Numbered from the stretch's first letter, positions 11,646-24,360 are shown. The stretch: 64,000 bases of DNA from Beta vulgaris subsp. vulgaris (GCF_026745355.1 NC_079205.1:1061283-1125282); one strand, 5' to 3'. Translations and numbers: made by a program. The notes: generated from the letters alone by a model not told the origin.

Positions 11646-14600
11646 TCTCTCTTACTTCCTTTTCAACCAACAACGAACTTTCAAGAATCCCAAATCAAAA
11701 TCCCATAAACCCAATTCTTGTAAAAAATATGGTAGTGGAATTGTTGGTTTAATTGGAAATACACCCTTAATTAGAATTAATAGCCTTTCTGATGCAACTG
11801 GTTGTGAGGTACTCTCTTGTTTTATTTGATGAGCTGAAATTATTAATTTTCTGGAGTTTTTTGTGATTTGGTTCTTCAAAAGATTGAATTTTTGAAAATA
11901 AATTTTGTGGGTTTTAGTTGGGTGGTAGTTAAAACAAAATTAGTTGTTAATTTCAACTTCAGGGAAAGATTCTGTGGATGAAATTTGGGTTAGTTGGTAA
12001 TAGTATTTGTTTGTGTATCAATTTCATAAACTCTTAGTTTTAGCTGGAGCTCAGTAACTACTTTCTGAAATGTTTGTAAAAATGATTCATTTCATTAGTT
12101 TCATCATAAAAATGATTCATTTCATTAGTTTCATCATAAAAATGATTCATTTCATTAGTTTCAGCATAAAAATGATTCATTTCATTAGTTTCAGCATAAA
12201 AATGATTCATTTCATTAGTTTCAGCACAAAAATGATTCATTTCATTAGTTTCATTAGTTTTAAAATTTGTTTGGCAGATTCTGGGGAAAGCTGAGTTTTT
12301 GAATCCAGGTGGAAGTGTCAAGGATAGGATTGCTGTCAAAATCATAGAAGAGGTATATTTAGCTAATTTTTGTGGTGTTATGCAATTGATTATAAATTTG
12401 TACAAGTTTGAGTCTTGCATATTATGATTCTTAATTTTGGTTATACTTCTTAGTGATGTAGTTTTAGAGACCATGTATTATCTGATATAGATATATATTA
12501 GTGTAAAACTAGTGGACCAGCTGTGTATATGACCTTTTAGTACCTACTAATATATGCAATTTACTAAGGCATTTTGTTAAGAGTATAACCCACACGTGAG
12601 GTAGGAAATAATTGTCCCACATTGAAGAATTAGAGGGAATGACTAACATATAGGTTGGTGGGTTACTCCACCTATCACCAATTGGTTTTAGGATGGAACC
12701 CCTGCCAACCTTGTATGTGGTCACTCCTCCGACATGGGCTTGTGTACAGGCCCAATGAAGTTTATCACATTTCGGTACTTGAAAATTTGAATCCACAAAT
12801 GTATTATAAATTATGCCGAAGTGCCTCTTTGTTATCGTAGGATTAATGCTGTGTATATGTTAAAAGCATTGTGGGTAATGATATTGAGGTTGTCGACCTC
12901 CGGACATATACTTTCATTTGGTGTAAGAACAAAAGTGAAGTATGTTGTCTGATTACTTTTGTTGAAAGGAACATAATCAACAAAAATTTGGGGGATGAGA
13001 AAGGAACTCTAAACTACTTTCGTTGGTGAAGTTATGTGTAATTAAGCTTTGGAAAAACTATTCAAACCAAAGAGTGTATTGAATGTGCACTTCATCTTGT
13101 GAGCTGACAAGGGTATGTGAATAATGTTTGATTGGTGAATGATAACCTTATTTTAGAAATGAGAATTTTGAAGGCATGGTTAGTTCCTTATGAGAAGCTT
13201 AGTTTGGAATTGAATATTTTGTAGGGTGCCTCACTGAAATGCATATTTAAGGTGGCAATTTAGGACCAGGTAATCCTTATATTCTGAAACATTTAGATGG
13301 ACTTTCTTTGTAGAGTTCAACATAGGACCATCTACATGTTTCTACCTCATGACTCATGCCTTCATAGTGCAAGTCACCATCTTAGCTAGGTTAACATATC
13401 CAGTACACGGTCAATCTCTTCGATTTTCTAGGGTTAAAATTGCGGGCACCTTATGAGCCGAACAGAGGGCAACGGTATCACAGAAGTGTGTTTAGAGAGC
13501 TCACTAGGATTCTCCAAGAACTTTACTCTGTAGTCTAAGCAACATCCTTGATACAGTTCTTACTTATGAGTTACCACAAACTGTCGGGGGTATCATTTAA
13601 CTAATCTATCGAAAGTGAGCTCTTGGGATTATGATGGACAATCCTGGAGCGATTTCATGGCATGAAGTAACTTACACTTGTCATTTTACATCAATTACGC
13701 TGCTGGATACAAGATAAAATTTTCACTTGAGTATGGATAGTAGATACAGAGAAATGCATATTGGCTAGAACATGCAAAATTCTTATTCAATGGCTTAGTT
13801 TGACACCTACATTCCTAACATGTTTGTCAAATTTTCAGTCAATCTCTTTTCTAAGAATTTTGTGTTGCCTTTTTGTGGCCTCAGTATTCAGATGTAATAT
13901 TTAGACTGTTTAGTCTTTACCCTTCGGTTCTCCTGTCATGTGCTCCATATGGGGATGGAATTCCTGCTTTTGCCTTTGATTGCATATGATTCTGTGGCTT
14001 CTAACACATGGCCTATGCTCAGGCACTTGCATCTGGCCAACTAGCTCCAGGTGGAGTAGTTACTGAAGGTAGTGCTGGAAGTACTGCTATTAGTCTCGCG
14101 ACAGTTGCTCCTGCTTATGGATGCAAATGTCATGTTGTGATTCCAGATGATGTTGCTATTGAGAAGGTATGTTTTGGCTTCCTCTACCAATGCATGAAAA
14201 CGACTCTCTGCTACAATTCTATGCAGTTCCACATTGGTTCTCACTCATGTACTGTGTCTCATCCAAAAAATACAGTCTCAAATTATCGAAGCCCTCGGAG
14301 CAACAGTTGAGCGGGTCAGGCCAGTATCGATAACTCACAAAGACCACTTTGTAAATGTAGCTAGAAGACGGGCAGAAGAAGCTAATGAACAAGCAGCAAA
14401 CCGTGAGAAAAGTATTCAAACACCTAACAAAGACAAAGAGCAAACAAATGGTGAAACATTTGAGGAGCAGAACGACAACTACGTATTTTCAAGTGGTTGC
14501 ACCGGAGGTTTTTTTGCCGACCAGTTTGAAAATTTGGCCAATTATCGGGCCCATTATGAAGGTACTGGACCTGAAATCTGGGAGCAAACTGAAGGGAAGG

Positions 14601-16026
14601 TGCATGCATTTGTAGCTGCTGCTGGAACAGGAGGCACAGTAGCTGGCGTGTCACAGTTTCTCAAGGTAAGACCGACTTTTTGAAATTATTTCTAGTCATC
14701 TGCTTTTTCCTTTTGAAGTAGGTAATTGATTCCTCTCCCACTTGACAGGACAAAAATGCAAATATTAAGTGTTTCCTCATTGATCCTCCTGGTTCTGGAT
14801 TGTTCAATAGAGTAACAAGGGGAGTTATGTACTCTAAAGAGGAGGCTGAAGGAAAGAGGCTTAGGAATCCCTTTGATACTATAACTGAGGGCATTGGAAT
14901 TAACAGGTTGACTCAGAATTTCATGATGGCGAAGTTGGATGGCGCTTTCCGAGGCACAGACAAGGAAGCTGTTGAAATGTCTAGGTTAGTTTATGCTTTA
15001 ACTCTTTGTACCACATATATTATATAAATATCTCATATCAATTTTTTTGCGTGTTGGGTTTATGTGGTAAAGCCTTCATTGAGATATGCAACATTTCCCC
15101 CTTTCGGCCTTTTCCCAAACATTTCCTTTCATAAATTCAAGCATCGTAGGGGAAACATCTTAGACCTTTACCTTTAGGTTTTCACTTGTTCTCTTTGATT
15201 GCTAGGTGCTATAATCAATTTTTCCATTCGTGAATCTTTTTTCTACTAGTAAAAGTCTTGCAACTCGTATTATGCATTATGCCACTTTTTTTTTGTTGCA
15301 ATTTTGAATTTCCACAAGTATTTTAAATATTTCATATTCCCTTTGATTCAAAATATATGTCGCTTCAGCTATTTGCCTATTTCACCTTTTACGACACTGA
15401 TGCAATATTGAATGCCTTTTATACTATCAATACAATATTTGTAAGTAACTTCGATAGAGGATCCTTTTTCCGAGTTGTATAGTACATCTTTGGGTTTTCT
15501 TTTGGGGGGCTATGACACTAAATAGTTTGTTTGGATATGCGAATTTGGAGAGAAAGGAAGAAAAAGAGAAGGGATTTATTTTCCTTTGTTTGAATACATG
15601 GGGGAGGGTAAGGGAACAAAATTAGAAGGAAAGGAAACACAAGCTCACTCTGCCGTCCCCCTTCTTTCCCCACCTTTCCTTCCGTCATTGACTCATTGCT
15701 TATCTAAACACAAGTTTAATGGGTGTTGGTACCTGTTTCCTCTTATTTGATTTCTTGTTTCTTATCTGTTCAACATGAATTCTTATTCAAGTGTTGAACT
15801 TTGTAGGTACCTCTTGAAGAATGACGGGCTTTTCTTAGGCAGCTCTTCATCCATGAATTGCGTTGGAGCTGTTAGGGTTGCACAGGCTATGGGTCCTGGC
15901 CATACCATTATTACAATTCTATGTGACAACGGAATGAGACATTTGAGTAGGTTCTACAAGGCTGAGTACCTCTCTCAACTTGATTTGTCTCCAACTGCCA
16001 CCGGTTTGGAATTTCTTGGTCTTTAA
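11575..16026 (+). CDS. PLP-dependent cysteine-synthase-like enzyme with N-terminal membrane anchor (6 exons)
   Basis: Exons: 11575-11808, 12278-12352, 14023-14166, 14276-14665, 14749-14984, 15807-16026. They join to 1,299 nt (432 residues) with consistent phases and GT..AG borders. The fold is that of beta-family PLP enzymes (cysteine synthase / cystathionine beta-synthase). The motif NPGGSVKDR places the Schiff-base lysine at K93. The phosphate-binding loop is AAGTGGTVAG (266-275) and the C-terminal cofactor-side loop GSSSSMN (371-377). A hydrophobic segment at residues 9-30 predicts a membrane anchor. Compared with plant O-acetylserine(thiol)lyases, the substrate loop TSGNTG is replaced by SAGSTA (120-125), and about 35-40 extra residues lie between helix segments around 180-215. 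Plants carry one such divergent paralogue, usually annotated 'cysteine synthase 2-like'. Whether it makes cysteine is unproven. A candidate AATAAA lies at 16427-16432. The family is certain, the substrate is not. Confidence 0.92.
12078..12257. repeat. 30-bp minisatellite, six copies, in intron 1 of the PLP enzyme gene
   Basis: Six head-to-tail copies of a 30-bp unit (AAAAATGATTCATTTCATTA + GTTTCATCAT) differ by only one or two bases each. The array ends 20 bp before the exon-2 acceptor, so it occupies the usual branch-point and pyrimidine-tract region. Because 30 is a multiple of three, both strands stay open and give spurious repetitive open frames; these are not genes. Confidence 0.95.
12353..14022 (+). 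other. intron 2 of the PLP enzyme gene with a TRIM/LTR-like fragment
   Basis: This 1.67-kb intron holds, at about 12,580-12,780, text typical of short plant LTRs (GTCCCACATTGAAGAATTAG, GGGTTACTCC, GGGCTTGTGTACAGGCCCA). Neither a second LTR nor a primer-binding site was found, so it may be a solo or truncated TRIM-like LTR. The rest looks like plain intron. Confidence 0.45.
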
Positions 16027-16910
16027 CAAGAAGAGAGATAGGAAATAGCGGACCTATTCATTGTCCATCCCTTTTGTTAGCCTCTGTTTTCGAACTCTTA
16101 TAGAAACCGAACCCTGACTTTAAAACCATAAATTTTGGAAACGACACGAAAGCTTCGTTCTTTTGAATTAGATGTAGAGGCTAAGCTCACCAAGTTTTGT
16201 GTAGTATGAGGAAGATAAATTCATATTTTGTGTGGATAGTTTGATTGTTGATGGTGACTCATTGAAAGCCAAATTGCTGAGCGTCGTGGTTTATTATTAA
16301 GGATTATCTCTATCTTCTTATTGATTAACCCCTTCAATCCACAGTCATGATTAATGGGGAAACATAATGAAGATATAGAGATTCATGTTCAAGCTCTTGA
16401 ATCCTTGATATGTGAATGTGCATGTTAATAAAGTTTGTGGAGAATCATATTTTGTGAATCCCTTTTTATGAACACAATCTTCTAGTGTTTTTTAGAAACA
16501 TTTTGTTTGTATGAATAACTATAGTGCGAAAACATATAAATTTTAGCCCTATCGTTTTGTTTGTAGCAAATTGTACTCATCTGAAAGGATGCTTCAAGTT
16601 TATGCTTATCTTCTGTTAATCAGAAATGAAGGCAAAGCACAGTGCAGCACAGAACAGCAAGTGAGCTGAACTAGCAATGCTGTGCTGCCATAATCTCTAT
16701 GATTGAGAGGTGGACGAGACAGAAGATTCGAATTGCATGCCGAAATACTACCTAGCTTAGCCTAAAAAATCAAAAGCATATGTAGCAAGCAGCAGACTCA
16801 AATAACCAAAAATATGTAACACAAACATTATAAACATATTCATAGTCAAGGTACATCATGCTTAGTAAATGTATAAAGAGTAGTCTCTCTCAAGCTTGCA
16901 AACCATTCGA

Positions 16911-19305
16911 TCACTGACGGTTTGGTCGGTCAAACAAAGACTCATCACAATGTGGGTCAAGCCAATCCTTAGGCGAACCCTTTGCCATCTTTCCACTCAA
17001 CTTACCACCAACACCAACAAGCTCTTTTAAGCTCTCGGCTTTATTCTCTCGCCCTATGCTGCCAATCCTCCTGTCAGCTTCCTTTAGCTTCTGTTTAAAA
17101 CGCTGTTTGCGGTTGGTGGAGGAGTTTGGTTCTTGTTGCTTCGACTGAGGTGGAGCACCGTGGGGACCCAAATAGATTTTTTCCAGCTTATCCTGGACAT
17201 CAAGAAAAAGTTTCACCAAGTGAACACAGATGGTAAGTCACCGAGGAATGTGAACAAAAAATATAAGAAAAAGATGGATACCTCAAATTTTACCTTTAGG
17301 GGAGGAGACTTGGAGTCATCTACCTTAAATGGCTCAGATTCAATTTGATCAGGGTTCTCTATTCCCAAACTTGGTATTACAAATCCATCAGTGTCTGGAA
17401 GCAACCATGCAAATACGTTAGGACCAAAAAAAAAAAGATATTATACAAAAGAATACGATGTGATATAGAAACAAAAAAATCTAACGAGGACTTGAAAAGG
17501 ACAAGATTACAAGTATACTGAACAACTAAAACACAAAACTAGATCATGACATTTCCAACTTACAGTTCTCAATCAGATATGAACAAGATGTACAATATAG
17601 TTACTTTACAGTTGCGAACACTAAACTTTCAAGTTCTCAGAACAAATACAATCGGTTGATTTTCAATGGTCAATCAACAACGGACGTTTCCAGCAAGAAG
17701 CTTTATCATGATGGTAAAACAACAAATTTCACCATCTTAGAGATGAAAGCACCAATTTCCTCGTCTCCCATCTCTCGTTGAGCCCATTTAAGAAGTCAGC
17801 AAAAGCATTCATAATAAACGATTCCTTATTATGACTCACTCCTCGATTCCTTTTTATCTCTTCTACTAATCAAGGCCGCAAATATTTTAAAGAGGTAAAA
17901 GAGAGATGTACTGGTGTTATTAATCTTGAAGTATAATGTGAAACCACCATTAACGTACGTGACAACCTAGAAAAAACTAATCAAATCCCATCGGTTATTG
18001 CCTTGAAATAACTACTCAATTTCGAGCAGAGAAAGGAAAATCCCTGGTTATCAGCTACTGAAGTGGAATCTAAAATGTTTCAGAAGAAGCATATGATGTG
18101 TGAAGTAGAAGTAAATTTTTTTTTTTTAAATGATGGAAGAACACATGAGGATACACTGTTACACACTACTACGCAAAATACCAATGATATGACAATGACA
18201 ACCAAACATTAATGCTATACGAAGCTGCAGCAACTACAACTTAAAGAGCAACTACAATCAGATGTAACTTGAAGAAACACCAATAACTCTCTTAGACAAA
18301 CAACTGAACAATGAACCTGAGAAATTCTTACTAAGCTTATCTCATATCAGCAGACTCATCAAAATAGCATCATTAAAATGCGCGAAAGATCATGTCACGT
18401 GTTTAAGTCTTTGAAGCTTCCCTTGCGCGAAAGATCATTTTTTTGCTTAATAGACTAGAAACTGATCAAACTTAAACTAAAACCCAATGATGAAATAAAC
18501 AAAACTATTCTAAAAGAAAACAATGTTTAACCTAAGCAAAGGTAAGGCCTACTTCAACAATCTGGAACTAAACCCTGCTTTTCTGAAAGTCACCCATATC
18601 CAGCATTGATTTCTTAACCTACAAACTAATTTCAACTAGAATTAACCTCTAATGTTGAAACACATATTCTCAAATGACATCGTTGCTCAGAAACGGATTG
18701 AATGTCTGATCGGATACGAGGTTATTTTGTAGGAAAAAGACAAGTTTTTAGTTTAAAATGAAGTGTCGTGTCGTCCAGGTAAATGAAGGTGTTGGAGTAA
18801 CATAGCATCTCACTGTTTGTACTCACTTTTTACATACACTACTCTTCAAGTGACCTCCTTTTGCTCAAATAGTAAGGTGAGATGGTCTTTTTATAATACC
18901 AACTAATGTTAAAATACCAAAAAAAAACACAATACTTCACCAAACAAAAAGTGAAAACATACTTCAACATCAAAATATGAAATTACCCTAGAATTAACAT
19001 TTTTCTCACATTTAAGATAGAAAAAAACAAAAGTACCATTCTTTCATATTTTCACCAAAAATTCTTTCAAATCAAAAATAAAACAGGAACCCAACAATCA
19101 CCATTAAACCTAAGCACGGAAGGTTAATTATATTGGGAGAATCAGTAACCCAAGCAAGAAATTCATTACTTCAAAGCAAAAAAATAAGAAAAAAATAAAA
19201 ACTTGTAAAAAAAAATGATTATTTGCAAGAATTAAAGAAAAAAATAATACCCCATTCATCTTCTTGTTCAATAGGGGAAGTGGTTTGCAGAGAAGACGGG
19301 TCCAT
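16911..19305 (-). CDS. conserved plant protein of unknown function (3 exons)
   Basis: Exons on the minus strand: 19305-19251, 17394-17282, 17192-16911, giving about 149 residues. Exon 1 encodes MDPSSLQTTSPIEQEDEW. The split Asp codon then leads into TDGFVIPSLGIENPDQ in exon 2. Exon 3 carries IYLGPHGAPP, a basic KQRFKQKLKEADRR stretch, KELVG and the C-terminal SPKDWLDPHCDESLFDR. These blocks recur as a unit in plant proteins that have no assigned function. There is no membrane segment or signal peptide; the protein is charged and probably largely disordered. The exon-2 donor could instead be at 17293 (AAG|GTAAAA), which would drop four residues. The gene converges on the PLP enzyme gene. Intron 1 (1.86 kb) shows no other exon that I could support. 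Confidence 0.75.
17395..19250 (-). other. intron 1 of the unknown-function gene
   Basis: AT-rich 1.86-kb intron bounded by GTATTA and TTCCAG on the minus strand. No transposon ends, RNA gene or extra exon could be supported. Confidence 0.6.
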
Positions 19306-20233
19306 GGAACAATGACGATCATCGATTTGCACACTAAAAGGGCGATTAAGCCCAGCAAAACATACAAATTTCACAACCCAATGGTTATTTTAGTCAAACT
19401 TTTGATATGAATTTGTGTTTTGTGAAAGTGCAATTGACAACTTTTGATGTCAAAATCCCTAATTTTAAGTGAGAGAGTGAGAAAAGAGGAGAGAGAAAGA
19501 GAACCCTAGAAAGCTCTGATATTGAGTTGAAGGAAAGAGAAAGATGATGAGACGTGGCGAATCAGATACGATGTATGTGGTTTTACTAAATTGCCCTTTT
19601 GGTGGGTGTATCGTGTATGTATTTTTTTTCCCTTGGGCCTACTATGGGATCAATGGTAAGATGAACTGCTATGTCAAACTGGCATCTTTCGCAGGTTAAT
19701 CAGTTTTGAGTTTGCGAGCAGACACTTTGAGAGTGAGGGATGATAAGGGGAAATGGTCTTCCAAAGTGTCTTTAATAGTGATCGAATTTCCAACTTTGAA
19801 ATGAGAAGGTTCTTTCCTTATTACTAGGCTAATTTGCGAAACTTGCTAAAATAGTTGTAGTATTCTATTTTTGGAGGTTTTTTCTTTTCTTTGTTGTTTT
19901 GATAAAAAGGCATTTGGTAATTAGTACCAAGAACACTTTGTTGTGGTCTGTGGACCGCAAATGAATGACTATGAAAGGTACAATTTACAAAAAATGATGA
20001 TGGCCAAATGGGAATAATTGCATATGTGGTCGGTTCTAAATTGATTGAAAATCTTGTATATCTTAAGGTTGGATTGTCGAATCACATCAGATTATTGGTA
20101 GACTTTTTGAGTTAGGTAAGCTAGCGAACATTATATAAAATTGAAACTTTTTGTACATCAATTCGATTTAGATTAACAGGTTAGATACTTTAGAAGAGAG
20201 GGGAAATAAGGGAAATTTCTTCCCACATAATGC

Positions 20234-20523
20234 TACTCCTTCCGTTTTAATTTATTTGCTACATTTTGACATTTAGGTGTGTCCCAATTTATTTGCTACA
20301 TTTGCAACTATTTTCATATATAGTACATAGGTTCCACACTTTATTTACAAATTTACCATCACTCCCTCCTTGGTTTTTGTAAATATTTCCATATATAATA
20401 TACAGGTCCCACAATTTACCTATTTGCTTTTTTTGTTAATTCTTGTTATGGCAATAGTTTCCACTCCCTCATTGGTCTTTGTGATAAAGCAAATGTAGCA
20501 AATAATATGGGACGGATGGAGTA
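20234..20523. mobile_element. Stowaway-like MITE
   Basis: The left end TACTCCTTCCGTTTTAATTT followed by ATTTGCTACATTT is mirrored at the right by AAATGTAGCAAATAATATGG then GACGGATGGAGTA. TA flanks fit Tc1/mariner insertion. The left terminal word occurs twice (again near 20,285), so the left end may be internally duplicated. Non-coding. Confidence 0.8.
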
Positions 20524-20696
20524 TTATTAGTGGAGATTATTGAATCTCTAACCTTAAGGTTTAAATGTTTTATTTTTCATTAGGTTAAGCTTAGCTATAT
20601 AAAATTAGTAGAAAGTATAGGAGTGAAATTGGAATATTTATGTACATCATGTATGAATTTTACTTAAGAGTTTCTATTATAAACCTCAACAGTTTG

Positions 20697-21037
20697 GGGT
20701 TGTTTGGCAATCGGCTTGTTGGTTTTTGGCTAGTTAAGTTGGTTTGTTTGACTGGCTAGAAGCATTGGCTGTATGTATTGGTTTTTTAAGTTGGTTGTTT
20801 AAGCCAACTGTTTACAAAAGTTTGGCAAAATTAATTGTGACTGTTGGCTATTTATTAGAGAGTCTGTGGGCCAATAAGCCAAAAGTCAATCCAAAAAGCT
20901 GCTCCAGGAGTTTTTTTTATTTTGGCTTAAAAGCCAGCTTTTCAGCCAACCAAAAACCAATTACCAAACACTTTTTTAGGCTGTTTAACCAAATTGAAAA
21001 GCCATACGGCAATGAAAAACCATTTACCAAACATGGC
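20697..21037. mobile_element. fold-back MITE built of TTTGGC/GCCAAA words
   Basis: The left end GGGTTGTTTGGCAATCGGC and the right end (rc GCCATGTTTGGTAAATGGT) are imperfect inverted repeats. The interior is dominated by GTTGGCT on the left and AGCCAAC on the right, so the single strand folds back. No target-site duplication could be confirmed. The 113-codon open frame across it is a by-product. The same style of element occurs at 30,109-30,490. Confidence 0.6.
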
Positions 21038-22214
21038 TTTTATGTATCAAACAATCAATTTTATTTGACACAAAACATTTGTTGATTTGTCAATTATAAT
21101 TCAATTTATCTATCATATTGCAACTAGTTTATGCAGTTTTCAAGCATATAAGTTCGAATCTTAACATTTCTCCTTTGCTATATAGTATATCTGATAAAGT
21201 ATAAATCTATTCCTGAGGCCTCAACCATTAACTTAAATTTTTGATTGAGTTGGTTCTCTGATAATATCCCATGCCAATTCTGACATATGGGCTAATTTGG
21301 TTGAGCAGATCAACCAAAAGTAAAAAGGCACATGGGCTCCCATTCATGAGAGCAACTGAGCAACATTAGGAATTATGGAAGCGTGGGAGCTAAGCACTTG
21401 ATATTTATTCTGTCCAATTCCCACGGTCTGCACCACATTACTTGTTTGCAGGATAGTTTGCTGACTTTGTATTTTCTATATTTTATTTCATCTTCATTTG
21501 ATTTATATTTAATAATTGGGAAACTGGAAATCTTTCCCTGACTAATTAACATGTTCTATTAATCACAGTTTATCTACATGTGACAGATTTGAGATATGAA
21601 AAATACTAAAACTTTGGTAGTTCTTGCCTTTAAGAACCACTAGTGGCTACTTGAGGGGGAACCACTAATGGCTACTAATGAAGCAATGGGTATAACACTT
21701 TGATTCAAAGTAGAATCGTCAACACTTTCCACAAAATAGTCGAATCAAATACTTGTATACATAACCTTGTCCAAAACGAGTACTACTTTAATCCGAGTAA
21801 AATAGATGTAAATTGTTAATCTTGCCTGCTGTGATAGCATAATCAAGAGGATATATAAAAAAGAAGAAGTGGATGGCACACAAATTCTGGTCATATTTTG
21901 GTTTTGACAGAGGCAAATTCTAAATACTTCCCCAGTATCTTGAAGTTCATTTCCAGCAAACAGCAGTAGTATCATATAGTAATTTGTATCTTACAGGGAA
22001 AAAGGAGGAAGAAGAAGAATCTAATACCTCCCCAGTATCTGTATTTTCGAGTGCACTAGAAGCAATGTAATCAGAACCATGGTTAAAGCATTCCCAATGA
22101 ACTAATGCAGTACAGATCAGAAACCAATCAACTTACAGGAAACAGCAATTCCTGCATAATCTCATATATTCAATGAAAGACATCGAATTCTGGACGTCTA
22201 TAGAATAGCGTGTG

Positions 22215-23640
22215 TCAAGGTTTCTTCCCGATAGAAACCGATTTTGTTACTCGTGGAGATGATTGAGCTAGTGTTATATCAGCTAATGGTAATGTCCCTG
22301 ACTGATCAACATCAAGCTTATTACGAGCGAAATATCTTCTGACGTAATCTTTCCCATCTCTTTCAGCTTGTATAAAGCAAATTCAGCAGCACTGCAGGTG
22401 AAAAAGTTCCGAAATCCACACGAAGTTATGGAATCATGAAGTTGACATTGATAAAAGAAAAAGTAAATATGTGAAGGAAAGAATGAAAAGTTCATATTAA
22501 GGGTGTGTCACCTTCACCTGTAGCTCGTATATACGAACTTACTAGCTCTTATCGGGACTCATTGGATCTTGTTTAAGCCCTTACTAGCTCTTTTTTTTTG
22601 GTGAACCCTTACTAACCTTTATCTGAACTAATTAGTCCAATATTTAAATTAATTAGTTGAACAGAAATTGTCTGAACTTATGTTTCATGAAACAAGTGAA
22701 AATAAGGTGAGAAGAAAGGAGCTTTCACTTACTTAACAACTCCATCATCATGTAGATCAGCGGCCTCTAGATCGAAATTTGTCATACGACGAGTAAGAAC
22801 ATGCTTGACCAGGCGCTTCTGTTTCTTTTCAGCATTGAACTCAGCAAGATAAAGGAAACACTGCACTACGCATATATTTCCCATCAAAATCCACAAAACT
22901 GCAAATATACAATCTCCCATCGAATTAAAACTGGGTAATCCATAACCCAAGGTAGTAATGGTAGCACAGACACAGTAAAATGCCTCAACAAAATGCAGCT
23001 TCTCCACAAACCTTAGAAACAACGTTCCAGTTATTATAAGTACCAAGAGAAAAACAAAGACCAAGAAACACTTATGTCACCCTTTGTTTGTTTCAAGTTT
23101 CTTCATGATGTCACTAGGACCGAGTTCTTCACTCATATAGTCATATGCAACCCTTTAAAAGCGACGCCTACTGCTTCTCTACAAGGTAATTTGCCGCGTT
23201 GCTAAGGATCAATCCAATTAAAGCCATCCCTATGAAGACAAAAGCACTAGCAAGGAGCTCTGCAAGATCACTGCTCGGGACTAGGTCCCCATACCCTACT
23301 GTTGTCGTTATGATTACAGAGAAATAAAGAGCATCAAGTAGAGCATTCGCTTTTTTACCGCTAATGTGATGTCTGATTAAGAAAAAGCAAACAACACCAA
23401 CATACAGTCAGGAACTCAGGATAGCGGTCACTTTTCTGAGACTTGGTCCACTTGGATGAACATTCTTATATGAGGCCGGACTTTTAGTAGGAGTAGCATC
23501 ATCATTCGCTTGTCTGATAAACTCCCTGACAGGAGCACTTCTTGCACAGCGAAATCTTCTTCTCTTGATAGCATCCTTCTAACGGCTTTCTTTCCTAGGT
23601 TCCAATGATACAGGTAAAATGACTTCCTGTAAGTTGTTAC
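22215..23640 (-). pseudogene. two-pore K+ channel (TPK/KCO) pseudogene, copy 1 of the array
   Basis: The minus strand preserves the whole outline of a TPK gene: a basic N-terminus (KRRRFR...RSAP), first pore TTVGYGDLVP, second pore with GYGLPSF, first EF-hand, an intron at the same place as in copies 2 and 3, and a degraded second EF-hand ending at 22215. It is broken many times. There is no ATG where copy 2 starts (NNLQE follows a non-ATG codon). In-frame stops lie at 23579-23581, 23408-23410 and 23168-23170. The frame changes near 23,100-23,170, and about 11 bp are lost in the second EF-hand (near 22,310-22,320), shifting the tail frame. The second filter has L where copies 2 and 3 have D (GYGD), and the 14-3-3 site has lost its leading arginine (CARSAP). 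Intact fragments such as 22729-23064 remain open by chance. It is clearly dead as a channel. Confidence 0.93.
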
Positions 23641-23893
23641 CAGCCCTCAGAAGATGTCAGCACCGACAGATTGCCTACAGAGCATGAATGGTTTAAGAAG
23701 TCTGTCAGAGAAGTACATATGAACATATGAACAATACTACAAATCCAATCCTCAAGCAAATGGAAACTATTGCTAAGCCAGAAGATAAAAGAAAATTTCC
23801 TTTTCTAACTATAGTTCCAAGCTCAAATGTTGATCTAATAAGAACAAACCACAATGGAATATATGTCTTATATAACCACAAGTCCACAACTAA

Positions 23894-23989
23894 GGGTGTG
23901 TTCACTTGAATTTTTCTAAGCTTATGAAAACTTATTGAAACTCAATTTCCTCAAACTAATTTGTTTTTTTAACTGAAGCAAACGCACCC
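23894..23989. mobile_element. Tourist-like (PIF/Harbinger) MITE, 96 bp
   Basis: GGGTGTGTTCACTTGAATT at the left matches the inverted right end GGGTGCGTTTGCTTCAGTT with a few mismatches. Both sides carry TAA (23891-23893 and 23990-23992), the 3-bp duplication of PIF/Harbinger elements. It lies upstream of the dead TPK copy, inside its former leader intron. Confidence 0.75.
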
Positions 23990-24288
23990 TAAATGAAACA
24001 ATATCAATGACAGCTACCACCTACGGATCCTGGAGTTGAGGAGGGTTCAAAATTATGCAGTCTCACCTCTTGCCAGTATAAATGGAGAAATTGTTTCCAA
24101 GAGACGTTTGCAATCATTTTCTAGAACGAGAGAGCAGTAAGGATTGCATCTAACAATAAAATAGTTACAGAGATATAATAACAGTTGCAGAAATGAGACG
24201 CTACTCGTTAGTAAGTGTTCCCAGATCGAGGTTCAGGATAAACATAATCAAACAGAAACAAGGGGAAAAAGAAGAAAGTAGGCCTCAC

Positions 24289-24360
24289 CTAGTATAACTT
24301 GCGCTTGTGTCCAAGAACAGTCTCACCTTGCTGAAGCTATATTAGCTTTGCAATATGATT
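24289..24360 (-). other. remnant non-coding leader exon of TPK copy 1
   Basis: On the minus strand, TTGGACACAAGCGCAAGTTA is followed within a few bases by a donor, TAG|GTGAGG. The corresponding exon of copy 2 (29748-29870) has TTGGACATAATCCCAATTTT and ACTGG|GTATGA. The match supports a 5'-UTR exon about 600 bp upstream of the dead reading frame. The upstream end is not defined. Confidence 0.5.

Noticed and set aside
12058..12474. 138-codon minus-strand open frame with repeated ETNEMNHF units
   Set aside because: It is the translation of the 30-bp intronic minisatellite read on the opposite strand; no start context, splice signals or homologous protein.
20744..21085. 113-codon open frame (MFDWLEALAV...)
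   Set aside because: It runs across the fold-back element at 20,697-21,037, and its codons are simply the TTGGCT/AGCCAA words.
22729..23064. A separate 111-residue one-pore K+ channel protein
   Set aside because: It is a surviving open fragment of the broken TPK copy 1, lacking the first half and any proper start context.
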